From assembly GCF_036322585.1 (NCBI RefSeq), contig NZ_AP024600.1:3968001-4032000 (forward strand): DNA of 64,000 bases. The letters run 5' to 3'. The translations under genes and the position numbers were made by a program. Each line of letters begins with the position of its first letter. Positions within the stretch are counted from its first letter, which is position 1. The notes under the pieces are model-generated. The model had not been told where the DNA came from. It worked only from the letters and a program-made list of their open reading frames with translations, and did no database searches. This stretch comes from Luteolibacter sp. LG18. Its GTDB lineage: Bacteria > Verrucomicrobiota > Verrucomicrobiia > Verrucomicrobiales > Akkermansiaceae. Of the stretch, positions 16,072 through 23,467 are shown piece by piece.

Positions 16072-16540
16072 GCCGCGTATCGTTGGGACACCCATGGACC
16101 CGAGCCAACGACGATTCGTTCAGGACGCCGACGCCCAGCGCGAGACCAATGCCTGGACCCACAATGCCTGGTTGTGCCGCCCTGGCCTGGTGGCGGCGGA
16201 GAAGCTGTTGATGGTGCGGGCGTCCATGCCGCCGCACCATTGCCATCCGTTTCACGTCCACCCGCACCGCGAGGAGATCATCCACGTGGTATCCGGGCGC
16301 GCGGAGCAGTGGGTGGGAAATGAGTTCCGCATCCTCGGTCCCGGCGAGATCGCGCACATCCCGCCTGGGATTCCGCACGGCACCTTCAATCCCTTCGACG
16401 AAACGCTCGTCTTCAACGCCATTCTCTCCCCAGCGGTGTTGCCGGATGACCGGGCCGCGGACGAGGACCCGCGGGAAGTGGCCGCGGAGGAGCCGTGGAT
16501 GTCGATGCGCGAGGGCCGCCCGGAATGCCGGGTGCTGTGA
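16064..16540 (+). CDS. Cupin-domain protein
   Basis: The 158-aa protein has one cupin barrel. Motif 1 is HHCHPFHVHPHREEIIHVVSGRAEQWVG and motif 2 is GEIAHIPPGIPHGTFNP. Together they supply the usual His/Glu metal ligands. It overlaps the previous gene by 8 bp. An internal ATG at 16094 (MDPSQRRF) would remove the overlap and is a plausible alternative start. The context suggests a small-molecule binding or isomerising role next to the TIM-barrel enzyme. Confidence 0.82.
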   Translation: MAEPRIVGTPMDPSQRRFVQDADAQRETNAWTHNAWLCRPGLVAAEKLLMVRASMPPHHCHPFHVHPHREEIIHVVSGRAEQWVGNEFRILGPGEIAHIPPGIPHGTFNPFDETLVFNAILSPAVLPDDRAADEDPREVAAEEPWMSMREGRPECRVL

Positions 16541-16568
16541 GGGTGCGCCTTGTGTCGGGCATCCTCAA

Positions 16569-16703
16569 GGAGTGGCGGATTTCGATCCGCCATGCTGGGT
16601 AAGCGCGTGCAATCGCTCCGCGACCATCGGTTCCTAACAACAACCGGAGGTGGCGGAGCCATGGGCATCCCTGGGGAAATGGCGGATCGAAATCCGCCAC
16701 TCC
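16569..16703. repeat. REPIN-like element 3 (inverted GGAG-TGGCGGAT hairpins)
   Basis: A hairpin with stems GGCGGAT and ATCCGCC around TTCG sits next to GGAG at 16569. The identical sequence stands inverted at 16680-16703, ending in CTCC. The two outer 25-bp ends match exactly in opposite orientation. The element lies between the convergent cupin and phosphate transporter genes. Confidence 0.8.
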
Positions 16704-16725
16704 CAGTGGAAAAGGCACATCGGGA

Positions 16726-18180
16726 TCACCCCGCGATCTTCAGCCACAGCCACATCATTCCATAAGCGACGCCGCCGGCCGCGGGCAGGGTGAGCACCCA
16801 GGCACCGAGGATCTTCTTCACGATGCCGCCATCGATGGCGCTGAAGCGTTTGGTCGCGCCGACGCCCATGATGGCGGTGGTGATGGCGTGGGTGGTGGAA
16901 ACGGTCATGCCCATCTGGCCGGTCACGGCGAGCAGGGTGGCGGCGGTGGTTTCCGCGGCGAAGCCGTGGACCGGCTGGAGCTTCACCATCTTGTGGCCCA
17001 TCGTCTTGATGATGCGCCAGCCGCCGGAGGCGGTGCCGGCGGCCATCACCAGCGCGCAGACCACCTTGATCCAGGCGGGGACGTCCGGGGAAAGGTCGCG
17101 GACCTTGCCTGCGGCCGCGGCGAGAGGATCCTTGCCGTCCTTGGTGGCCTTCGCCATTTCACCGTCGAGGGTCTTCAGCCAGTCGGTCGGCTTGCCCGCC
17201 ACCATCGGGCCGAGGATCGGGACCTTCGGCATGAAACGCGCCGCTTCCTTGTCGAGCGCCTGCTGGTGGGCGGTCTTCGCGCTCGCCCGCTCGCGTTCAG
17301 CGGAGGCGGCATCGCCATCCGCCTGGTAGGCGATCGCGGCCAGCGCGTGGAAGGATTCCTTGAATTCGCCGGTCTGGAGCTTGTCCGCCTCGGTCGCTAG
17401 GATGGCGGCCACCTGGGGATCCTTCGAGCCCTTCAGGATCGCCTGGATCTGGTGCTCGGCCACGGGGGACTTGTCCATTTTCAAGAAGCCCAACCACGAC
17501 GGCAGTTGGTCGAACGACCCGGCGGTGGTGGCGGTCACCAGCGCCAGCGTGATGATGCCCATCGTCTTCTGGGCGTCCGCCAAGCCGTGGGCGAAGCCCA
17601 TGTAGCTGGCGCTGAAAATCTGGGCGCGTCCGAAGAAGCGGTTCACCCACATCGGCTTCGCGTTCCGGAGGAGCGCGTAGAGGATCGTCATGATGATGAA
17701 GCCGCCGACGAGGCCGACCACCGGCGAGGTCAGCATCGGCCAGATCACCTTGTGGAGCACACCTTCGTAAACGACCTTGCCGTCCTTGATCTTCTCGGCG
17801 GTCCAGATGATCGCCTTCCAGTTGCCGTGGGAATTGGCCAGCGTGGCGCCGCAGAGACCGCCCACCAGCGCGTGGGTGGAGCTGGAGGGGAGACCCAGCC
17901 ACCAGGTCAGGAGGTTCCACGTGATACCGCCGATCAGCGCGCAGATGATGGTGCTGGTGGTCACGAACTTCGCGTCCACGAGGCCGGACGACACCGTTTT
18001 GGCGACGGCGTGGCCGATGAGCGCGCCCACCAGGTTGGTGATGGCGGCGAGCATGATGGCCTGGCGCGGGGTCAGGACCTTGGTCGAGACGACGGTCGCG
18101 ATCGAGTTCGCGGTGTCGTGGAAACCATTGATGAACTCGAAGGCCAGGGCCACGAGGATCACGACGATGATCAGCGTCAT
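16726..18180 (-). CDS. pit: PiT-family inorganic phosphate transporter
   Basis: The 484-aa polytopic inner-membrane protein imports phosphate with a cation. The N-terminal signature GFHDTANSIATVVSTKVLTPRQAI is repeated in inverted form near the C-terminus (GMTVSTTHAITTAIMGVGATKR), the PHO4 duplicated motif. LGLPSSSTHALVGGLCGA is also diagnostic. A hydrophilic insert of about 120 residues (roughly 245-370, DKSPVAEHQIQAIL ... AAAAGKVRDL) sits between the two halves and is rich in Ala, Lys and Asp. It lies 10 bp downstream of the DUF47 gene and is co-transcribed with it, the usual PiT accessory pairing. Confidence 0.94.
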   Translation of the reverse strand: MTLIIVVILVALAFEFINGFHDTANSIATVVSTKVLTPRQAIMLAAITNLVGALIGHAVAKTVSSGLVDAKFVTTSTIICALIGGITWNLLTWWLGLPSSSTHALVGGLCGATLANSHGNWKAIIWTAEKIKDGKVVYEGVLHKVIWPMLTSPVVGLVGGFIIMTILYALLRNAKPMWVNRFFGRAQIFSASYMGFAHGLADAQKTMGIITLALVTATTAGSFDQLPSWLGFLKMDKSPVAEHQIQAILKGSKDPQVAAILATEADKLQTGEFKESFHALAAIAYQADGDAASAERERASAKTAHQQALDKEAARFMPKVPILGPMVAGKPTDWLKTLDGEMAKATKDGKDPLAAAAGKVRDLSPDVPAWIKVVCALVMAAGTASGGWRIIKTMGHKMVKLQPVHGFAAETTAATLLAVTGQMGMTVSTTHAITTAIMGVGATKRFSAIDGGIVKKILGAWVLTLPAAGGVAYGMMWLWLKIAG

Positions 18181-18190
18181 GGCGGGCGCG

Positions 18191-18817
18191 TCAGGAGTTC
18201 TTGTAAGCGATTTGCTTGGCGATGTTGCCGACGTCGCGGCAGCGGTCGAAAACCTTTTCCAACAGATCGTAGAGGTTGGAAACGATCACGACCACCAGGG
18301 TGTCGTATTTGCCGCTGTAGAGGTCCTTCAGGCACTCCAGCATCAGCTTGTCGGCGTCGCCCTCGATGGTCTGCATGCGGTCGTTGAGCTCCTTCATGCG
18401 GACGATGTCCATGCCCTTGCGGAGGGCGTGGATCATGTCGACCACCAGGCCGGTGGCCTCGTCCAGCATCTCGGCGTGGCGGGTGAAATCGACCGCGGCG
18501 GCCTTGTCCGGGCAGATCATGGCGCGTTCCACGAACTTTTCGACCGTCTTTGGGATCTTGTAGAGGGCCGTGGAAAGGGCCTCGATGTCCTCCCGCTCCA
18601 GGGCGGTGACGAAGGTTTTCACCAGCAACTCGCTGATTTCCTGGGTGATGGCCTTGTCCTTCTTCCGCATGCCGGCGAACTCGTCGAGCGACGGCGCAGG
18701 CTGCTGGCGCAGGATGCGGGTGAGGCCGCCGATGCTTTGCCGCGCTTGCTCGGCGCTGGCGATGAGCAGGTCGAAAAAGCGGTCTTCTTTGCCGAAGAGG
18801 CGTTGGATCGAGATCAT
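18191..18817 (-). CDS. DUF47 / PhoU-like phosphate transport accessory protein
   Basis: A 208-aa all-helical protein of the DUF47 (PhoU-like) family. It starts [18 protein letters not shown] and contains [28 protein letters not shown], the metal-cluster helix pair typical of this fold. DUF47 proteins regulate the adjacent PiT transporter. The frame is open 16 codons further upstream, but ATG at 18817 gives the conserved N-terminus. It is first in a two-gene minus operon and divergent from pstB. Confidence 0.92.
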   Translation of the reverse strand: MISIQRLFGKEDRFFDLLIASAEQARQSIGGLTRILRQQPAPSLDEFAGMRKKDKAITQEISELLVKTFVTALEREDIEALSTALYKIPKTVEKFVERAMICPDKAAAVDFTRHAEMLDEATGLVVDMIHALRKGMDIVRMKELNDRMQTIEGDADKLMLECLKDLYSGKYDTLVVVIVSNLYDLLEKVFDRCRDVGNIAKQIAYKNS

Positions 18818-18995
18818 GGGCGGGCGTGATTGTGTCGAAATGGTCACACGTGGCAAGCCGCACAACGGGGAAAGTCTGTCACATTCCCGCAGCCCACCGC
18901 CGGAAGGCCGCCGCGGGCCTCCCTTTACAAGGGAAAGCCGCGCTGCTAACCGGAGGCCGGTCCGGGTGGTTTCAAACGCTCATCCCCGATCGCCC

Positions 18996-19877
18996 ATGAT
19001 TCTCGCCATGCCAGAAGCCTCGAAAAAGACGCCGGTTGCCTCCCCAGCGCCAGCTCCCGCCGTGCCGACCGCCCAGCCGGTGGCCGCCGTGCCGGCCGCG
19101 AAACCGGAAACGGTGCCCTCGGTCCCCGCCATCCAGGTCCAGGGAGTGGATTTCTGCTACGGTTCCAACAAGGTGCTCAAGGACGTCTCGCTCGATATCC
19201 CGACCAACGAGGTGATCGCCTTCATCGGGCCGTCCGGTTGCGGCAAGACCACGCTGCTGCGCTGTTTCAACCGCATGAACGACCTGGTCCCGGGGGCCCG
19301 CGTCACCAAGGGCTCGATCATCATCGAGGGCGCGAACATCGCGGACTCCGCGATCGATCCGGTCCAGCTCCGCCGCCATGTCGGCATGGTGTTCCAGAAA
19401 TCGAACCCGTTTCCCCGCAGCATCTACGACAATATCGCCTACGGTCCGCGGACGCTCGGCGAGAAGAACAAGAAGGTGCTCGACGATCTCGTGGAGAAGT
19501 CCCTGCGCCGCGCCGCGCTGTGGGACGAGGTGAAGGATCGCCTCGACGACATCGCCACCGGCCTCTCCGGCGGCCAGCAGCAGCGCCTGTGCATCGCCCG
19601 CACGATGGCGGTGGACCCGGAAATCATTCTCATGGACGAGCCCTGCTCCGCGCTCGACCCCATCGCCACGGCCCACGTCGAGGACCTGATCCTCGACCTC
19701 AAGGAGCACTACACGATCGTCATCGTGACCCACAACATGCAGCAGGCGACCCGCGTTTCCGACCGCACCGCCTTCTTCTACCTAGGTGAACTCATCGAAT
19801 ACGGCAATACCCGCCAGATGTTCGAGAACCCTTCCCAAAAGCGCACGGAGGACTATATTTCCGGTCGCTTCGGTTGA
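18996..19877 (+). CDS. pstB: Phosphate ABC transporter ATP-binding protein PstB
   Basis: The 293-aa ATPase has Walker [10 protein letters not shown], an ABC signature [14 protein letters not shown], Walker [14 protein letters not shown], and the PstB-specific CFNRMNDL and [18 protein letters not shown] blocks. It energises the PstSCA high-affinity phosphate importer at the inner membrane. An N-terminal extension of about 45 residues, rich in Ala, Pro and Val, precedes the ATPase domain; an ATG at 19008 would shorten it by four residues. No pstS, pstC or pstA is adjacent, so the permease must be encoded elsewhere. phoU follows 14 bp downstream. Confidence 0.95.
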   Translation: MILAMPEASKKTPVASPAPAPAVPTAQPVAAVPAAKPETVPSVPAIQVQGVDFCYGSNKVLKDVSLDIPTNEVIAFIGPSGCGKTTLLRCFNRMNDLVPGARVTKGSIIIEGANIADSAIDPVQLRRHVGMVFQKSNPFPRSIYDNIAYGPRTLGEKNKKVLDDLVEKSLRRAALWDEVKDRLDDIATGLSGGQQQRLCIARTMAVDPEIILMDEPCSALDPIATAHVEDLILDLKEHYTIVIVTHNMQQATRVSDRTAFFYLGELIEYGNTRQMFENPSQKRTEDYISGRFG

Positions 19878-19891
19878 TACTTCCCCAAAAA

Positions 19892-20578
19892 ATGCAACAG
19901 CACATCCTCAAGGACTTCGATCACGCCATGACCACCCTCCGCGGCGAGGTGCTGACCATGGCCGGACTTGCCCGCCTGAATCTGGAACGCGCCATCCAGG
20001 CCCTGCTCGAACGCAACCAGGACCTCGCCAACGCGGTTATCGCCGATGACAACGAGGTCGACGAGCTCGAGCGCAAGGTCGATCAGCTCGGCATGGATGT
20101 GCTGGTCCGTTTCCACCCGGTGGCCAGCGACCTGCGGCTGGTGGTGACCGCGATGAAGATCTCGATGAACCTCGAGCGCATTTCCGACCACGCGGTGAGC
20201 ATCTCCAAACGCGCCCGCAAGCTCGCGGTCGGCCCGGAACTGCCGGACATCAACCTGATCGAGCCGCTCTACACGCTGGCCGACCACCTGTTGCGCGACG
20301 CGATCTCCGCCTTCAGCGATCGCAACGCCAAGCTCGGGGAATCCCTCCACGCGCGCGACAAGGAGCTGGACCGCCTGCACCGCGATGCCACCGCGACCTT
20401 CGGTTCCCGCATCGAGGAAACCGGCCGCAGCGAGGAATACCTGCACTTGATCCTGATCGTCCGCTCGCTGGAGCGGGTGGGGGACATGGCCGCGAACATC
20501 GGCGAGAACGCCGTGTTCCTCGATGTCGCGAAGGACATCCGCCATGAAGCCGGCCGCAAGGTCGCCGACATGGGTTGA
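19892..20578 (+). CDS. phoU: Phosphate signalling regulator PhoU
   Basis: A 228-aa helical protein with two PhoU repeats (about 10-105 and 115-215). Both include E-rich metal-binding helices (DDNEVDELERKVDQLGMDVLVRFHP; RDKELDRLHRDATATF). It relays Pst transport status to the PhoR-PhoB system and limits phosphate uptake. ATG at 19892 was preferred over an upstream TTG because it gives the standard MQQHILKDFDHAM start. It forms a pair with pstB. A perfect palindrome follows its stop. Confidence 0.95.
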   Translation: MQQHILKDFDHAMTTLRGEVLTMAGLARLNLERAIQALLERNQDLANAVIADDNEVDELERKVDQLGMDVLVRFHPVASDLRLVVTAMKISMNLERISDHAVSISKRARKLAVGPELPDINLIEPLYTLADHLLRDAISAFSDRNAKLGESLHARDKELDRLHRDATATFGSRIEETGRSEEYLHLILIVRSLERVGDMAANIGENAVFLDVAKDIRHEAGRKVADMG

Positions 20579-20589
20579 GGGTTCTTCAA

Positions 20590-20617
20590 GGAGTGGCGGA
20601 TTTCGATCCGCCACTCC
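20590..20617. repeat. Solo GGAG palindrome (REP-like), possible bidirectional terminator
   Basis: GGAGTGGCGGAT and its complement flank TTCG, so GGAG stands at both ends. It is the same sequence as the hairpins of elements 3 and 4. It sits 12 bp after the phoU stop and a few bp from the convergent gene, where it could end both transcripts. Confidence 0.75.
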
Positions 20618-20620
20618 TCG

Positions 20621-21049
20621 TCAGCGGCACAGGCGGCGCATCGCGAGGCTGTTCCAGACCGAGCCTCCGACGATCAGCAAGATGCCGCTGTTGAGCGCCC
20701 AAGTCAGCGACGGGGCGTAACGGCGGACCAGAAACAGTGTGGCGGCACCCGTCACGCTGAGCAGAACCGGACCGTAGCCGACTTTGCCGATCTGCTTGCC
20801 GAGGGAAACGAGGTGCAGGACCAGCATGGCCACCAGCACCGGCAGCAGGGCCTCCATGTAGGGTGATCCCGAGATGCCCGCCAGACCCAGCGCGCTGCAA
20901 TAGGCGGCCCAGCACATCGGGCACTTCGGGAAGAACGCGACCAGCACGCTCAGGGCGAAAGCCCCGGCGGTGCGTGCGGACGGGCGGCCGTGGGTCGGAG
21001 CGCCCGCCGGTTCACCAGCCACGGGGGATTTGCACGAACAGGCGGGCAT
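20621..21049 (-). CDS. Small membrane protein with CPMC motif (MerC-like)
   Basis: A 142-aa protein with three to four predicted transmembrane helices. A Cys-rich N-terminus (MPACSCKS) and a FPKCPMCWAAYCSALGLAG segment recall MerC-type metal transport or sensing proteins. Helices include ALLPVLVAMLVLHLVSLG and VLLSVTGAATLFLVRR. It is the last of a minus-strand run behind two copper oxidases and a DJ-1 protein, 9 bp from the latter. A role in copper handling is possible but inferred only from the Cys pairs and context. Confidence 0.6.
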   Translation of the reverse strand: MPACSCKSPVAGEPAGAPTHGRPSARTAGAFALSVLVAFFPKCPMCWAAYCSALGLAGISGSPYMEALLPVLVAMLVLHLVSLGKQIGKVGYGPVLLSVTGAATLFLVRRYAPSLTWALNSGILLIVGGSVWNSLAMRRLCR

Positions 21050-21058
21050 GGGGTGCCG

Positions 21059-21781
21059 TCAGGCGGAGTGCTTTTCCCCCGCCAGGAAGGCGGTGACGGT
21101 CTTCTCCAACGAGGTCGCCCCTTCTCCGAAGTGTTGGAAGAACGAGGCCAGCACATCCGGCGGAGCCGTCAGCGGGGTTCCGGCATTGTAGGGCGGATCG
21201 GGCGCATACTGGTTGAGAAGCTGCGCTTGCATCGCGCTGGTGCTGTCCGAGATCGCCGCGATGACCGCCAGCGAGGCATCCAGGCCCGAACTGATGCCGC
21301 CGCCGGTGATCCGGTTCCGGTCCATCCAGTAGCGCGGGTAGCCGGAGGCCAGGAGGACGTTCGGGAAAAGGGTGAGCGATTGCTGGAACTGCCAGTGGGT
21401 GGTGGCGGTGTATCCGTCCAGCAGCCCGGCGGCCGCGAGAAGGATCGCCCCGGTGCAGACGGAGCACACATAGCCGGCCTTCGGGCCCTCGCGTTTCAGC
21501 CACGCGAGCGTGTCCGATGACGCGGAGATCTGTGCATCGTAGCCGGAACCGAAGCCGCCCGGCACCCAGATGGCATCGGTTTCGGATAGTTCGGGCAGCG
21601 CGTGCTGCGCCTGGAGGCCCACGCCTTGCAGGCTTTTCACGAGTCCGGGTTCGGCCGCGGCGACCACGGAGACGATGCTGGTGGTGCCGGCGATGCTGCT
21701 GAACATCGCGAGCGGGCCGCAGACATCGAGGATGTCGAAGTCCGGATACAGCGGGATGACAATGCGGGTGATCTTGGCCAT
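21059..21781 (-). CDS. DJ-1/PfpI family protein
   Basis: A 240-aa class I glutamine-amidotransferase-like protein. The nucleophile elbow is VCSVCTGAILLAAAGLLDGYTATTHW, with the reactive Cys at about residue 110, and a WVPGGFGSGYD loop comes before it. This arrangement matches isonitrile hydratase and ThiJ/PfpI-like members. The protein is cytoplasmic with no signal peptide. It lies about 60 bp after the tyrosinase gene on the same strand. Substrate unknown. Confidence 0.85.
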   Translation of the reverse strand: MAKITRIVIPLYPDFDILDVCGPLAMFSSIAGTTSIVSVVAAAEPGLVKSLQGVGLQAQHALPELSETDAIWVPGGFGSGYDAQISASSDTLAWLKREGPKAGYVCSVCTGAILLAAAGLLDGYTATTHWQFQQSLTLFPNVLLASGYPRYWMDRNRITGGGISSGLDASLAVIAAISDSTSAMQAQLLNQYAPDPPYNAGTPLTAPPDVLASFFQHFGEGATSLEKTVTAFLAGEKHSA

Positions 21782-21841
21782 GGGAGGGGTCGGTTTGGAA
21801 AAAGGGCGCTCCGCGGAGTGAAGGTGGAGCGCCCGGTGGGA

Positions 21842-23377
21842 TCATTCGTTGCTCAGCAGCAGGCGCACCTCGACGGTTGGGTTGCCCATCAGCTTGTTCG
21901 GGAACCGGTCGCCGACGAAGCTCTTGTCGATCGGTTCGACCCAGACTCCCAGCTTGCCGCCGGTGACTTCCGCGAGCGGCAGTTCGAAGTCGAAATGGAC
22001 CACGGCGTTCTCGACGCAGTTCTCGCACTTCTCGGCCTCGTTCGGCTGGAAGAACGCCTTCGAGGCGATTGTCTGTCCGTCCTTCTGGAGGTGGACGGAG
22101 AAGCTGCCCGGGATCTTGAGCCGGTTGAGCCCCTGCACCCGGACGTTGACGAGATCCGGCTGCACCTCGAATTTCTGGGAAGTGAGGCTGCTCCGGAGGG
22201 TCTTGGTCTGGAAGGCCATGAGGGTCGGGGTACGGGGTTCCTCGTAGTCGACGTCGAGGCTCGTCACCGAGTTGATGATCGAGAGCGTGTTGAGGTTCAG
22301 CGGGGCCGTGGAGAAGGGGTCCAGCTTCTGCAGGATCGGCAGGGTGAAGATCTGGTAGCTGAGCGGATCCTTGGTCTTGTTGATGGTGCTGAGCAGGCCG
22401 TTGAGGTCGGTGGCCTGCATGCTCTTCTGCCACTTCCAGAACAGGCGGTCCCAGTTGCAGTGGAAGAAGAAGAACACCGGATCGAACGCGGCGACGTTCT
22501 GGTCGGCCATGGTGTTGCCGATGGAGACATGGCCGCCGTCGTGGGCGGCGATGATGGTGTTGTAGGGCGCGCCGGCGAAGTAGCCGTGGAAGTCTTCCCA
22601 GTCGGTCTTGGTGAGGGCGCGCTGGATGTCGGCGGTGACGTCGTACTGCACCAGCTTGGCGGCGATGGTGGCATCGTCGAAGCGCTCGGTGACGTAGCCC
22701 TTGTTGTAGCCGCCGCCGATGTCGCGGGGCAGGGTGTATTGGTCGAACGGCGGCAGTTTGAGCACCTCCGGCAGCGGGGTGGTGATGTCCCAGTAGGGCA
22801 GGGTTACCTTGTCGCAACCGGGCACCGAGCGCATGGCGTTCTCGAAGCCCACCAGGTAGGCGCGGTGCCACGGGTTGTAGCCCGGCGCGTGGTGCTGGCA
22901 GAAGAAGCGCGGCGGGGTGCCGGTGCCGGGGAGCCAGTGGATGCCGGCCTGTTTGAAGAAGCTGTTCGGATCATCGGGATCCTTCGCGATCATGCCTTCG
23001 AAGGCCTTCTTCACGAGCGCCAGTTCACCGTCGGAAAGCGTGGTGATGTCCCTGCGGATGCGGGAGGCCACCGGTGCGGCGGCGGCCTTGAAGAGGCGGG
23101 CTTGCTGGAGGGACGGAGCGTTGGTGCCCTTGGGGCAATCGTTCGTCATCCAGTTCAGGAAGGTCTCGACCCAGTCGGAGGGCCAGGGATTGCCGGGTGG
23201 CATGCTGCCGCTGGCGACTTGGCCGTAGATGATGCTCGAGTTGTCCTTGACCACGTCATAGATCGAGAGGTCGAGGCCTTGGCTGCGCATGTGGTCGATA
23301 TCGTCCTGGGTGAACAGGTGGCGGATATCGGAGTACCAGGTGGGATTGGCGACTGGGGTGCTGGGATTCGAAGGCAT
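21842..23377 (-). CDS. Tyrosinase-family copper oxidase
   Basis: A 511-aa type 3 copper protein. The CuA region contains CQHHAPGYNPWHRAYLVGFE (about 160-180). The CuB region contains AHDGGHVSIG (about 282) and DPVFFFFHCNWDRLFWKWQ (about 300). A beta-rich C-terminal domain of about 150 residues (FSVHLQKDGQTIASKAFF, VHFDFELPLAEVTGGKLGVWVEPID) resembles the shielding domain of polyphenol oxidases. Such enzymes hydroxylate or oxidise phenols to quinones. No signal peptide is visible, so location is uncertain. It sits between a multicopper oxidase and a DJ-1 gene, suggesting a phenol-oxidation cluster. Confidence 0.88.
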   Translation of the reverse strand: MPSNPSTPVANPTWYSDIRHLFTQDDIDHMRSQGLDLSIYDVVKDNSSIIYGQVASGSMPPGNPWPSDWVETFLNWMTNDCPKGTNAPSLQQARLFKAAAAPVASRIRRDITTLSDGELALVKKAFEGMIAKDPDDPNSFFKQAGIHWLPGTGTPPRFFCQHHAPGYNPWHRAYLVGFENAMRSVPGCDKVTLPYWDITTPLPEVLKLPPFDQYTLPRDIGGGYNKGYVTERFDDATIAAKLVQYDVTADIQRALTKTDWEDFHGYFAGAPYNTIIAAHDGGHVSIGNTMADQNVAAFDPVFFFFHCNWDRLFWKWQKSMQATDLNGLLSTINKTKDPLSYQIFTLPILQKLDPFSTAPLNLNTLSIINSVTSLDVDYEEPRTPTLMAFQTKTLRSSLTSQKFEVQPDLVNVRVQGLNRLKIPGSFSVHLQKDGQTIASKAFFQPNEAEKCENCVENAVVHFDFELPLAEVTGGKLGVWVEPIDKSFVGDRFPNKLMGNPTVEVRLLLSNE

Positions 23378-23467
23378 GTGGGTTGCGGAAAAGCGGATAT
23401 GAAAATCCCGCCGCCACGGAGGAACCGGGTCTCCGTGGCGGGGGAAAGGAGTGGTGTCCGGCGCGGA

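Noticed and set aside
18876..18882. CTGTCAC as a Pho-box half site between DUF47 and pstB.
   Set aside because: Only one half is present; no second repeat at 11-bp spacing was found.
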